Source: Euryodendron excelsum
Lineage: Eukaryota > Streptophyta > Magnoliopsida > Ericales > Pentaphylacaceae
Length of the DNA: 64,000 nucleotides
Assembly (NCBI GenBank): GCA_033060915.1
Contig: CM065392.1
Coordinates: 6,794,501 to 6,858,500 of the forward strand
Direction of reading: 5' to 3'
In this document: piece by piece, positions 35,116 through 47,400 of the stretch
Position numbering within the stretch: position 1 is the first letter of the stretch
Layout: each line of letters opens with the position of its first letter
The notes under the pieces: generated by a model
Databases searched by the model: none
Seen by the model: only the letters and a program-made list of their open reading frames with translations
What the model was told of the DNA's origin: nothing
Made by a program: the position numbers and the translations under genes

Positions 35116-36905
35116 TCTTTAAAAGTAGATATCAACCTTGAACCTCTCTAGAGAACCAACATTCCGTTAGACGGAGTGTCTGTTCAAGAAAACTCAGTTT
35201 CAGGATATTAACCTTGAACCACCTCTTAGAAGCTACGTCAACAAAAATCCTATTTTGCCCACAAAAGCAAAACTCGATAGTCAAGCAAACACCGAGTATT
35301 CCAATCTTAAGAAATCTCAATCCAAGAGGGCACAAATGTCCCCCTTTCAAGCTCTGAGACATAAGAATTACAAGCACGGAACAGTCTCTGATGATTCCAC
35401 AGGCTCAACCATCTCCAAATCTTCAAGATAAAGCCTAGGTATAATTCCAACTGAATTGTCTCAAAATCAATTTAAAAAAAAACAAAAGCTCTTGCTTTCT
35501 TTCAAATCCAAAATTCAATTTTCAAATATCCAAAAACTTGCAAGGTTTCATCTACGAAAACTTTCAGATTTTAAAGTCAGTTTCAAAAGCTTTCAAAACT
35601 ATTTTTACAAAAAGTTTCAAACTCAAAAGATCAAAGCTCTTGCTTACTTTCGAAAGTCAAAATCAATTTTCATATAAAAAAAAAATTATTTCAACTCAAT
35701 TTCAAAGAGAAAAAGTCCTGCTGTCTTTCAAAAACACTATCAAGTTTAAAAACTTTCAAAGGTTCAAGCTTCAAGTCAAGATGAATTTCTTAAACATTTT
35801 GTCTTCAAAAAATTCAGATTTCAAGTCAAAACGAATTTCCTATACGAAAGTGTCAGGTCAAAATGAATTTTCTATACATTTTGTCTTCAAAAGTTCAAAT
35901 TTCTAGTCAAAATGAATTCTCCACACATTTTTTTTTCAAAAGTTCAAGTTTGGAGTTAAAATAAATTTTCTATACATTTTGTCTTCAAGAGTTCCCTAGT
36001 TTCGAGTCAAAACAAGTTTTCTAACCCTCATAAAAAAAATATAGTAGTTTCTGAATTTCGAGTTCAAATGAATCCCCTTCAAATAGTTTTCACCTTTCTA
36101 GGTTTTCTAACTTTTCTCTTCAAAAAGTTTGATTTCAAAAGTACCCTCTAGGTTTTCTAACTTTTTTCTTTAAAATGTTTGACTTCGAATCTTTTCTCAG
36201 GTTTTTCAAAAATATTTTCCTTCAAAAAGTTCACTCTCAAAAATTTTTTTTATCAGGTTTCTTGAGCTTTTCCTCCAAAACCTCTGTTTTCCAAAAAATT
36301 TCGAGTTTTCAGGCTTTCATCTCAAAAAGCCTAGCTTTCCAAAATTTTCAGGTTTATCGAGCTTTCTCCTTCAAAAGCTCCATTTTCAAAACATCTTCTT
36401 AGGTTTCTCGAGCTGTTTCCTTCAAAAGCTCCATTTTCAAAAACTTCAGGTTTTCAAGCTTTTGCCTAAAAAAAAAAAAATGGACGTTCAAAAAAGTTTT
36501 TGGGTTTTCAAAACTTTTTCCACAAAAGTTTAATTCCAAAATTAAATTCTATGTTTTCAAACATTTTTCCTCAAAAGTTTCGTTCCAAGTTTTAAAGGTT
36601 TTCTAAATCCAAATCCATCAATTACAGAAGGCCATTTCAAATAATTAACTTCAATTTCAAAATCATTTTAAAAAAAAATCCTTTTCCAAATTTAAAAAAA
36701 CCCTTAATCTCCCTAAAGGAGTGTCGTTCCATTGGTGAGAATGTCGGTTCAAGAAGAATTAATTTCAAAATCAAGTTTTCAAAATTCTAGAATTCAAACA
36801 ATCCGGTTTTCAAAACTTAAATTCCAACTACTACAGTCCTTCCGATTGCCTCGCAGTCAACATGAGATCCTTCCTTATTATTTTTCTACCATCGACAAGC
36901 AAAGA
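35116..36905 (+). other. Internal region of the 17 kb element, part 3: low-complexity TTTTCAAAA-rich
   Basis: Dominated by phrases such as tttcaaaagtttc and aagtcaaaatgaatttcc repeated at irregular spacing (35450-36700). No recognisable coding sequence. Confidence 0.6.
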
Positions 36906-36923
36906 CAGAAAAAGAAGGGCAGC
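36906..36923 (+). promoter_or_regulatory. Polypurine tract of the 17 kb element
   Basis: AGAAAAAGAAGGGCAGC lies immediately before the 3' LTR. A purine run at this place is where second-strand DNA synthesis starts in LTR retrotransposons. Confidence 0.65.
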
Positions 36924-37914
36924 TTTAAGCACCCCATTTTTGCCCGCTCGGCAATCTCCGTCCCGACCGGGCTCGGTTTTAAGCATCTCAGCACATGCAG
37001 GCTCAAGATAAGCCCTTCAATCTCCAATCCAACCAATTGGTCGCTTCTCGGGCTTAGAAGGACCCGCTGGAGCCATAAGCACTATCATGCCATGCACCTT
37101 CTTGGACCGAGCGGTCTCGAAAACCAACGCCATCCAGGTAGCTTCGCGAGATCGGGCGATCTCGGGGACCAATACCTTATCAAAATTCTAGAGGGTTCAC
37201 TTCTGGCGCCTGCTAGCCCACCAATGTAGAATGTCCGTCATTCGGTAATTCTCTGAGACCAGGCGTTCTCAGGGACCATCACTACCCCCGTAGATAGTTT
37301 TTTAAGACCAGGCATTCTTAGGAACCAACACCATCCTATAGGTAGCTCTCTAAGACCAGGCGTTCTTAGGGACCAACACCGTATAAGTAGTTTTCTGAGA
37401 CCGGGTAGTCTCAGGAACCAACACCTAGGTCAACACCGGCGCCTGCTAGCCCGACTAGGTGAAAAATGACCAAACCTGCCCCTTGGGCCTCTAAGCACGT
37501 TTTAAGAAAGTTCAAAATCCCTCAAAACAGTAAGTCCACCCTTCCAAAGTGTTGCTGAACTGTTAGGCGTACTTCACACGCCATTTGGTCTAATTCTGTT
37601 CCCATTTTGGCTAACTATGGTTAAAATGACCATTTTACCCCTGAATACCTCAGCACTACACAAATCCCACCGAGCGGTAAAAGACTTTCCCGAAACCATC
37701 CCTGAATGACCCGGCACGCTTAACATAACACTTCGATCCATTCGTGACCATTTTTAACCAAAACCAGCCAAAATGACCATTTTACCCCTAACAACCTAAA
37801 CGTGCCCCGATACAACACTGGTCTTAGGATATTGAGCAGCGGGTCTTGTCACACACCCCTATTTAACCTGAGAAGGACCTTACAATGTTAAACGCTCACG
37901 ACTCGGTAAAATTT

Positions 37915-38400
37915 CGCTGGAGCATCTCGTAGACGCTCCGCCTAAATTGTCTCTTCTCCCCGATTCCCTAGTTATAACGCATCGTCCAATGACTTGAGAA
38001 AATCATAAATCAAGGAATTCCTGAAAGTTCATCCATAGATCTTTCCATAGATACGGCTAGATCGGATAGATCGCTCCCCGAAGCCCCTCATCATACAGCG
38101 CCAATACTGCTACTTTCAACAACCCTTGGAGCGTCTCGCAGACGCTCCACCGAGGTTGACTTTTTCTCCAATTCCCAGATTAAAACGCACCGTCAAATGA
38201 CTTGAGAAATGCGTAAATTAGGAAATTCTCGAAAGTATTTCCAGAGTACTTTCCATCGGTACAATCCGATTGAAAAGATAGCTTCCCGAAGGCCTCGATC
38301 ATATGGCACAAAAATAGCTACTTCTGAAATTTCGCGGAGCGTATCATATACGGTCCGCAAAGATGCCATTTTATGCACATTTCCTGAGATGATATCCCAT
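37915..38400. repeat. ~205 bp tandem repeats of the 3' LTR
   Basis: Counterpart of 25590-26080. The unit heads are GGAGCATCTCGTAGACGCTCC (37919), GGAGCGTCTCGCAGACGCTCC (38127) and GGAGCGTATCATATACGGTCC (38336). The palindrome is conserved better than expected by chance, though the third unit is drifting. Confidence 0.78.
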
Positions 38401-38659
38401 GCTTCCGGACATCATTCTAACTTTTCGAAAACATGAAAGTTTAGGAGAAACCCCAGGAGAACACCCCAGGTGTAACCAAATCCTTCAAAACCTTCCCGGT
38501 TAGCTCAATTATCGAGCCAAAGTGTTAACGAAGACTCCCGATGACGGAGCGTATGCTACATGCGCCCAAATTTTGATTAGATTGACCAAATTTCGATCAA
38601 CAGTCGAGATAAAGTCAGTACAATGGGTGCCATGTGGCGTTCTGCCAGTGAAATAGTAC

Positions 38660-38748
38660 TGGCGCATGTAGCATATGCGCCTGTGTAAAAATTTACACAG
38701 GCACATGTACTACATGCGCTAGTATCCGAAAGTTTTGCCTATAAATAG
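38660..38748 (+). promoter_or_regulatory. Hairpin and TATA box of the 3' LTR
   Basis: A long imperfect palindrome spans 38660-38721. The outer arm is TGGCGCATGTAGCATATGCG and the centre CTGTGTAAAAATTTACACAG is a perfect 20 bp palindrome. TATAAATAG follows at 38740-38748. Confidence 0.72.
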
Positions 38749-41700
38749 AGGCCTCCCATTTTGCATATTCTAGGTCCGAAATTGATGCGAAGCCCTGCTG
38801 AAATCACTTCAAAACCTTGAATCTCCATATATATTCTCCCCCTCCAATACTTAGGCTAGATTCCACCACCCTAAAGGCCATACACTTCACTTACTTAGCC
38901 TTATACACCACTAAACACTCTCTACCAGCCCTTTAAGCCTTCTTGAAGTCATTCAAGCTCCAATCAAGGCATCCTTTGAAGACTACAAGTGTGTTGAAGG
39001 CAAAAGGTGGTATCCCTTTTACATTTGTGTCTTCTCCCACTCTTCTCTTCTTCCTTTTAGCCTACTTAGGCTATTCTCTATTTTAATCCCCATCTACAAC
39101 CCCTCATTCTTGCATGCTTGAGCCAAGAGGGTTCTTAGATCATGCCTAGAGGAAAGTAAGTGAGAGCCACCGTGTAGGGGGACCTGTCACTAGCCTACTT
39201 TGAAATGGTATGGCCTAGGAGCCCCTTGTTTATGTGTTGTAGCCTAAAAGCCTTGTATGTGATCATGACCCCTTGCATATTACTATTTTGATCATGTCTT
39301 GTGTGCTTGGTTTCATTTTTATGCTTATCACCATGTTCTATAATGCTTACATTACTTTTAGCTTTATGTCATCTCCAAGCTCTATATTTCTTTCAAAAAT
39401 TGTTCCAAGAGTTGGCCCCTTGAAGTTTAGGATGTGATTTTAGAAATCACGACTTAGAAGATCCCCTACTAACCCCCTAACTCTCATTTTGGCATCATGA
39501 CATTTTAATTTGCATAAAGGTTGATTTCTAATTCTCTAATTTTCAAGATTTACATTCTTTTAAGTGTAGTGGTTGAAATGATCTCATGGAACCCTCTCTT
39601 GAGTGGTTTCCCTTTTGTTTGGCCATATGAACCCTCTTTTAATGGAATGGTTCCCTTGAAAAATGGTTTTCAAAATCCTTCTCCAAAGATGATTTTCAAA
39701 AATGTAATCTCTCCATGTTTGCATTGAAAATGGTGTCTTAAAAAGTTGTCATCACCATATTGATTTTTGGACCCTTTACACTCTTGTCAAGATTTTGGTT
39801 ATAATGGCCATGAGGAAACCTTTCTTGAAATGGTCTCCACACACCAACCATATAAACCATACTCTTGGCTAGAGTCAAAATTTTCATGGAAATGATCTTC
39901 AAAAGGGTTGTCCACTAAAGTCCATTGCATAACATGTTTTTGTTTTTCAAAACTCTCTCCAAAAGTACATTAAACCAACTTTCAAAACCATTTTCCAATC
40001 CAACCTTAGGTTAACTTGACCCTAGTTGTCCAACCTTAAGTTAACTTGACCCAAGTTATCCAACCCTAGGTTAATTTGACCCTAGTTCACTCACTTTAGG
40101 TTAACTTAACTCTAGTTAGTTAACCCTAAGTTATATTAACCTTAGGTGACCCCTACTCTATTTAGTCAACCCTAGTCCAACTTAACTTTTGGTCATCCCT
40201 AACCATAGGTTAACCCAACCTAGGTTGGTACACTTCAAGGTTCCAACTCTTGAACCATTTTCTAAACGATTCTCTAATTTTAAACTATACTCATTGCCCA
40301 CTTTTTTCAAAACCTTTAACTCTCTTGAGATTTCGAAAACCAACTCCAAGATGATTTCAAAAATATTTTCAAAAGATCACAAACCTAAGGTTGTCCATAT
40401 CAAGAACAACCTCTAAGGTTGTCCATATTAGGATTCCAAACCCTTAGCCATTTCCAAAAACCACTTTCCAAAACTAATTCATCAAAACATTCTAAAGTCA
40501 TGCGTCCAAGGTTTTCAAAACAAGATTCCAAAAATACTTTCAAGTTCTCTTGAGTCATGCCAAAGCATTTTTCCAAAATTCCCTCAAGTTGATCCGAAAA
40601 CATTTTCAAAACACGCCGCCATCCAATTTCAAGTCAAAACTTCCAAGACCACGAAGAGTCTTCAACTTCCAAGACCACAAAGAGTCTTCAACATTTTCAA
40701 AGACCCCAAAGTGTCTTAAACCTTTTCAAAGATCCCAAAATGTCTTAAACTTTTCCAAAGACCTCAAAGTGTCTTAAACTTTTTCAATGACCCAAAAGTG
40801 TCTTAAACCTTTCTAAAGACTCTAATGTGTCTTAAACTTTTTCAAAGACCTCAAAGTGTCTTAAACTTTTTCAATGACCCCAAAGTGTCTTCAAACCTTC
40901 CAAAGGCCCTAATGCGCCTATTTTTCATCGGGCTCTTGCCCGAACTACGAATGACCTGATTCTCGCCAAATGAGATACGTAGGCAACCTAAAATGGTGCG
41001 GTCATAACTTTTATTTCAACTCCAGCCCATTTTTCAAAAATTCCAATCAAGTTAAAGTTTCTATTTCAAACTCTTTCAAAATGCCCATATTTTCAAACTT
41101 CTTCCAAAAACTTGCATATCATCCATCCGAAAAGTGATGACTAAATCCCATTTTCAAAATTCTAAAGTGGATAGATATTAAGTGGACAATGGTAACCGGT
41201 TATTCTAGTGAATGAACGAAGGGTGATTAGACATGTAGGTACCGAAAGGGCGGGGTAGGTTGATGAACTTAGGATATCTTCCCTACACGTAACCAACCCC
41301 CGAACCATAGATTTCTGTTTTCAAAATACCAAAATAGAGTTATTTTCAAAAAGGGCTTAAATCTTTCCAAAGATTGCCAAACAACCCATTTTATCAAAAA
41401 CCCTCTCTTTGGGAGAGTTTTCAAATCTTTTTTCAAAAACCCTAAGTTTAATCTTCAGATTAACAATTAGTTTTAGGTGACTTAATTCACCTTAATCAAG
41501 TTAGGTGGCGACTCCTATTTTTCTTAAAAAGCCCTTAGTCAAACAAATTTCCAATTCAAACCTAGTCATACTTGTTTTCCTAGGAGGACGAGTTCTAGTG
41601 ACAGAGTTTCGTACTTTTGGTCTCCGAGCCGAAAGGACCTTGGATACCCAAAAATCGGGGCGCGACAAATGTAATTCATATGCCTCCATTAAAACCCTTA

Positions 41701-42299
41701 AATTCCTTACTAAATCTTCATAATTGCCTCCAAGTAGAAGATTAACTATTTGATTCCAAGATACTATTCTTGAAAAAATGTAAATCTAACATTAATTAAA
41801 GAAAATTGAAGTGTTTGGTTACAAAGAAAATGAAGGAAAGCTAAGGGAAATGCAAGAAAAATAAAGTCTCTCTCTTTAAACTCTATAAACCTATATCTAA
41901 GCTAAAAACTAAGAAAAAAAAATGTGAGAACCCCTTGTTTTTAACCCAAAACGACTTTAAACAATAACAGAGTATCGTCAAGAGTCTGAAGAGGTCCAAA
42001 TTACTTTTTTTTTGCGTCTGAAGGGTGTTTGAAGACCATTCAAACGAAGCTTTGGACGAAAAAAATGCTATTTACCTGGTTTCAGACGCAAAATTTAGAA
42101 TCTAGAAGTCACAGGTATTGTTCATCGTTCGAATAGATACTGCTCACAGTTCGGATGGGTACTGTTCACAGTTCGAACGGTCGCCAATCTTGTAGTTTGA
42201 TTTTGATCACATTAGAGATCGATTCAGTCGATGCACACTAGAGGCAAAGTTGTAAATCTTGAAGTCATCTTTCCAATGACACAAAAATCAGCTCAATCG

Positions 42300-44233
42300 T
42301 GTTAGCCTCAAGTTTTCATTAATTGATTTTGATGATAACAAATATAAATGTTTTAATGATTAAAATTTGGTTAATCTCAAGATTTCATAATAAAATAAGT
42401 TTGATGCATGAGTTAAGATTTTTAAAGATTTTTTATTTTAAAAGTTTAAATATATTGTGCATTTCAATGATATATCACTTAATTTTTATTTATGTTTTAA
42501 AGGTTAATTATCTAATATTTTTTGAAATTATTATTAGTCTTGGACTTAAAAGGAATGCATAGCATGAAGAAAAAGACTAATTTAAAGATAATGATAAGAA
42601 AGCTCATTGGAGATACTTTCAATATTATATACATAACTTTTGATCCAACCGTTGGATTGATCTGATTTTTGTGGCATTGGAAATAAGACTCAAATTCCTA
42701 TAAACGGTATTTTATGAGGATTTCGTGAATAGAATGTCTTATGGGACAAAACTGAGCTGGAATGTAACACATTGGAGTAGAAGTTCAAAATATGACAGCT
42801 AGGAGATAGCTCGAGTAATTTTATCATTACTTTTGATCTAACCGTTGTATATCTATGATTCTTATTGATCTGAAAAGATTACTTCCAAGGCTACAACTTT
42901 TATCTTATAGCCATGTTCAAATTCAAACGTCATGAGGAAGAAAATCGAGGTGGAAGTTAAGACAATTTTGCAGAAATTCAAATATGCCAACTAGGAGACA
43001 ACTTGAGTATTTTGATGATAACTTCTGATCTGACCATTGGATAGACATCATTCTTTCAGGTTTGAAAAGATGACTTCTATCACTACAACTTTTATCTTAT
43101 AGATATTTTCAAATTCAAACGTTATAAGGGAGAAAATTGAGCTGGAAGTGAAGACAAATCTGCAGAAATTCAAATATGCCAACTGGGAGACAGCTTGAGT
43201 ATTTTGATGATAACTTTTGATCTAGCCGTTAGATCGACATGATTCTTGAGGTTTTGAAAAGAGGACGTCCATATCTACAACTTGTCTCTTATAGACATTT
43301 CAAATTCGAATGTTATCAAGGAGAAAATCGAGGAGGAACAGAAGCAATCATATCTGAAATTCAAATCCTGACTGGCAGCAACTTTGTTCAAACGGGAAGA
43401 AATGTGTTCAAACCTCTCCAACGACTAGAAGTTGATTTTAAGCTACAAATAATCCACTACTCTTCCTCTATAAATAGAGATACACAAGAGAAGCAATGAC
43501 ACATAAGAGATTACAAAGATTGAGCATACAAAGTGATATTCATCAAGATCTTCAAGTTTTAAGCTTTACTTCTTCATTCCATCTCATCTTTGAGCTTCAT
43601 TCTTTTATTCAACTTTTGAGAGTTTTGTATCTATTGTTGTAAGATTCAACTCCCCTATATCATTTGCAAAAGGGTTGCTAAACCCTTGTGATTTATTTCT
43701 TGAGTGATTGAGAGGAACACTTGGAAAAAAAGATTCTCTTGGTGCTTTGTTTTAGAGAGCAAAACAAAGAGTTATTTTTTGAGTGTTTTTGGAACAAAAC
43801 ACTTGGTGTAAAGGTTTGCTAGCAACCGGACAAGCTAGTGGTGTAAAGCTATTTGAAGAATAGTGGATTTGCCCAAGGAATGAGCCTTGGAAGTGGACGT
43901 AGGATTGGCATAAGAGGAGCCAACCGAACCACTTTAAATCGTTGTGTTTGATCTCTTCTCTTTTCTCTTTTTTTTTTTTTTTATCTTGCTTAATATCTTT
44001 CTTACATATAATCTTGATATACTTGAGACACACACACACTTGAATCATTTGTACTAATCTCACATTGATCATATCTTAGCTTGTCTTATTCATTACTTAA
44101 CTAGATTAATGTTTTATATCTTTTCTATTGCATCTCACCTCTTGAAAATTAAGTGTATTGGATTATTCTAAATTTTAATTTTTAATTATAAACCCAATTC
44201 ACCCCCCCTCTTAGGTTGCCACCTGGTTTAACA
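42300..44233 (+). mobile_element. Solo LTR of a SIRE/Maximus-like Ty1/copia element (1,934 bp)
   Basis: Runs from TGTTAGCCTCAAG to GGTTTAACA, flanked by a perfect 5 bp duplication AATCG (42295-42299 and 44234-44238). The 5' end has the TTGATTTTGATGATAACAAA phrase and the 3' end the ACCCAATTCACCCCCCCTC phrase usual in this lineage. A TATA (CTATAAATAG, about 43471-43480) is present. Four ~192 bp units occupy about 42630-43390. No primer-binding site or coding region follows, so it is a solo LTR. Confidence 0.9.
42630..43390. repeat. ~192 bp tandem repeats within the copia solo LTR
   Basis: Four units headed by variants of aacttttgatctaaccgttg (about 42637, 42828, 43020 and 43213), each followed by tctacaacttttatcttata and 'caaattcaaacgtta..gggagaaaatcgagctgga'. 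Confidence 0.85.
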
Positions 44234-44489
44234 AATCGAACATTGGAGTAAAATATTATGGCTATAATACCGAGACAGTTTGAAATTCTCATCACCAGTT
44301 TGTTCGTTTTGAACCTGCTTTGATCATTCTTGCTTCTTTTTTTCTTTATTATCTTCTATAACTTACAAAACACACACAAAACATAATCAAATATATGTTT
44401 AACTAAAATAAAACAATTAACACTAATCTAAATATAATAAAGTGCGAATTAAAGACCTATGATTACACTTTTATGGTGTAATCAGGTAC

Positions 44490-47400
44490 CAATATTGATC
44501 TATTAAGAAGCAAATAAATATAATGACTAAATTTCATTAGGCTTCACCACAAGTTTGATTTATTTTTGTTATATCTTTTAACTATTTTTGAAGTGGTGTG
44601 ATTGATGAGTAATAACAATATTAATAATTTTGATACATACATACTTCCTCTCATAAAAATTTAAAATTATTTTTAATTTTATTAAAGATTCTATGTAAGG
44701 AGCATATATAATTAAAGAAAATTTGAAAAATTTGCTCTATAGATTAAGTGAAAAAATAGAATAAAATTAAAGTAAAAAAATAACTTTGAAATAACCAATA
44801 AAATCAAGGCAAGTGTATTATTGTATTTTACAAATTAAAAAATGTGAGAAAATTAGATTAGAACTTTCAGCTTCAAATATCTCATAACCTATGGCTATAA
44901 TATATAGTATAGGTTCGCTACTTATTATGGAGCATCATCTAAGTTGTTTTAAACTTTGCTATAGTAGTGCACAAGAAAATAATACTGAAATTTATAATTA
45001 TCGAGTACTAGTTGATAAATCACTTATACAATGACAATAATGATAATTTATTCAAGAAATTCTTAAAATAGATATTATATATTTTTAGATCACATTAAAC
45101 TAATACTAATCTAATAGTTTGAATCATTGAAATTTCGGTATATTTTGTTAGTATCTAATTGAATTAATTTTTTTATACCTCTATAATCTATTTGAGATTA
45201 AATGTTTTTAAACTACGTACTTGGAAACTAGTCTCTAAGGTAAAAACTATAACTATGATAAATATTTTTATAATGTTTTACTTTCAATATGGAAAATTGT
45301 ATACATAAAAATAAATTTTTTTACTTTATATGTGTATTTACTAAGCAATTATGGAAACTTTAAACAACGCCCTCTTTCAAGGCTTCTTAATGAAATTCTT
45401 GAATCTACCACCGGTCGTATCATTGTATTGCAATGGAGTGTTCTATATAAAAATTATGTCATAATAAAGTTTTTGAAGTGAAATATATAATGTCCAGCAG
45501 TATTGCTTTAGGATATGTAAGACTCTTCTGATTCCACCATTTGCTTGTTTTTGCATTTTTCCATGGTTCGACATGCATACCAAAGATTCACATGATCCAT
45601 ATTGCACTTCAATGAAACAAGGCAGTGTGATATATGCACTTGTTATTCACATAATGAAATGAAGAAAGTTATTTAACATTTTACTTCTTGTGTCATGTAT
45701 GATACATGCTATATAATTTATTCCATCGACAGTTTGTCTTTATTCTTAATTAGAAGATCCATTGACAAATCCATTGCAATATATATGCATACACCTTTGG
45801 ATTGAGACAAATCCATTGACAGAAAGTAATGAACAGATGGCTGCAACTATTTGTGCATAATCACATTCTTACAAGAGTTGTATTACATATATATATATAT
45901 ATAATGCATATGGTGTCATGTCGTATGTCATCTCGTGCCCTACTAAATACCCCACCTGTAGAAATTTTGTTTCTGATATGGTGTTTATATGTCATCAGAT
46001 GCCATTAATAAATCAAGCGACCATACTAAATCGGGAAAACAAAGAAATATATTTTTATTTTTTTCTTTTCATATTGCCCTACCTGACTCATACATCCTAT
46101 ATTAAAATGCAATGAATCCTTAATGACGTAAAGCAAATATGATTCCAATAATGTGAGGATATGTCAGCAGATGCCATGTAAATCACGTGGCCCTACTAGA
46201 TGCCGTACCTGACTCATACATCCTATATTAAAATGTAATGTGTAGTATACAATCTCTAATGCCTTGACGTTATTTGAGCTAATCTCATTTCAATATTGTG
46301 ATAATCACTGCAAGCCAACTATTGATGTAATCCTATAGTATATTCAAATATTGTGTCCATTGGAGCTTTGTTACAACACCGAATCAAGACTTTATCATGT
46401 GAAAGTAGAAAATGTTCCATATAATAATCTCATCATAGTCTCCTCATATTTTCCTCTCATTTTCACAGCTTAGATACAAAACTATGATAACAAATGCGTA
46501 TAGGACCCACTCACTTACATTTAGAGTGAAAAATATTGCAAGAAATTTGATCATTTGTAACTTTTGATGTGATAGAAAATACTATTTTATTAGAAAATTT
46601 GTATAAAAAATTTAATTGCAATGATATGGAGATGGAAATTTTGTAACTAAAAAATATCATAATGAATGTACTGCTTATGTTGTGGATTTACATTAATTGA
46701 ATTTAGAGTAATGTTATACAAACAGAAAATTCATACAGAATTTAACTCCAGAATGATGTGGTTGAATAAGAGTCATTTACTTGAAAACAAAACCTCCATT
46801 ATAGTGACTTTTAATTATAAAAATATCATTGCCACATCATTCTGATAGGATTTTTTATATAATTTTTTTTTTAAAAAAAATTAGCATTTTCCTTGAGTTT
46901 ATATTTATTCTAATAGTAAGGGTTGAATTGTCGAAAGATAATGTGACCCAACTATAACATGTGATCGTTACTAAACTGGGTTTGGTTGTACCCTGAATGT
47001 TAGATTCAGGGTATTCTATTGTGATAGGAAGTGTAGAGCCTTATCCAACAAGGTCTATTAGTACTAGTTCCTAAAGAAATCTGTGATGGATGGACTCTAA
47101 TTCATAAAAGGCTAGGTTTCCTCTCCATTTCTTAGATCTTGGCAACCTAGTGTCGTACAGTCGGATAATACAGTGGCTTGTACAACCAAAGCAGCGTCTT
47201 TTGAACGAAGGAGAGGACGACACTATACAGTCAACAATAGAGATAAGAGTATGTCTAAAACTTCAAATTCATATGCATATAGTATTCTAATACCTAGTAT
47301 GACTTGAATTATTGTTTTAAGATCTCATTGAACCAGAAAATAATTTAGTAATCATATAGTACGAAGTTCTTCAGTACGTATATTGGATTTTGTCACATGC

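Larger units (their letters stand above)
24598..41667 (+). mobile_element. Complete 17,070 bp non-autonomous LTR retrotransposon (LARD-like, Ogre/Tat-type)
   Basis: The order is 5' LTR 24598-29439 (4,842 bp), primer-binding site 29442-29460, internal region to 36923, and 3' LTR 36924-41667 (4,744 bp). A perfect 5 bp target duplication, AATGT, flanks it at 24593-24597 and 41668-41672. The LTRs match along their whole length with scattered, mostly transition differences. The internal 7.5 kb shows no gag, protease, RT or integrase motif in any frame; it holds tandem repeats and low-complexity sequence. Movement would therefore need proteins from a related autonomous element. Large size, long LTRs and a non-coding interior fit the class called LARD. 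The primer-binding site and the conserved LTR block point to the Ogre/Tat lineage. Confidence 0.9.
36924..41667 (+). repeat. 3' LTR of the 17 kb element
   Basis: Starts TTTAAGCACCCC (the expected TG has become TT) and ends GGGGCGCGACA. It has the same internal order as the 5' LTR: ~65 bp repeats at about 37225-37420, ~205 bp units at 37915-38400, hairpin at 38660-38721, TATA at 38740-38748, ~30 bp units at 39990-40240, 29 bp units at 40630-40910 and the conserved block at 40941-41000. Confidence 0.9.
22483..44489. mobile_element. Palindromic (foldback-like) host element flanked by GGTAC, carrying two nested insertions
   Basis: GGTAC occurs at 22483-22487 and 44485-44489. Inside it the termini are TGATTACACC ... 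GTGTAATCA at the left (22488-22512) and the inverted equivalent at the right (44460-44484); the 25 bp ends match at 23 positions and each is itself a hairpin. Removing the 17 kb element and the copia solo LTR leaves about 3 kb. Its two halves are largely inverted copies of each other: 23486-23553 against 24290-24365, 23709-23745 against 24154-24182, and 23101-23130 against 41801-41835. It may be a foldback-type element or two LTRs of one family in inverted order. The termini resemble the start of the Athila-like LTR. No ORF recognised. Confidence 0.65.

Noticed and set aside
36732..37229. 165-codon plus-strand ORF across the 3' LTR start
   Set aside because: It spans the internal region, polypurine tract and LTR. 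The same LTR-derived peptide appears at 24586-24801, so it is a chance frame in repeat DNA.
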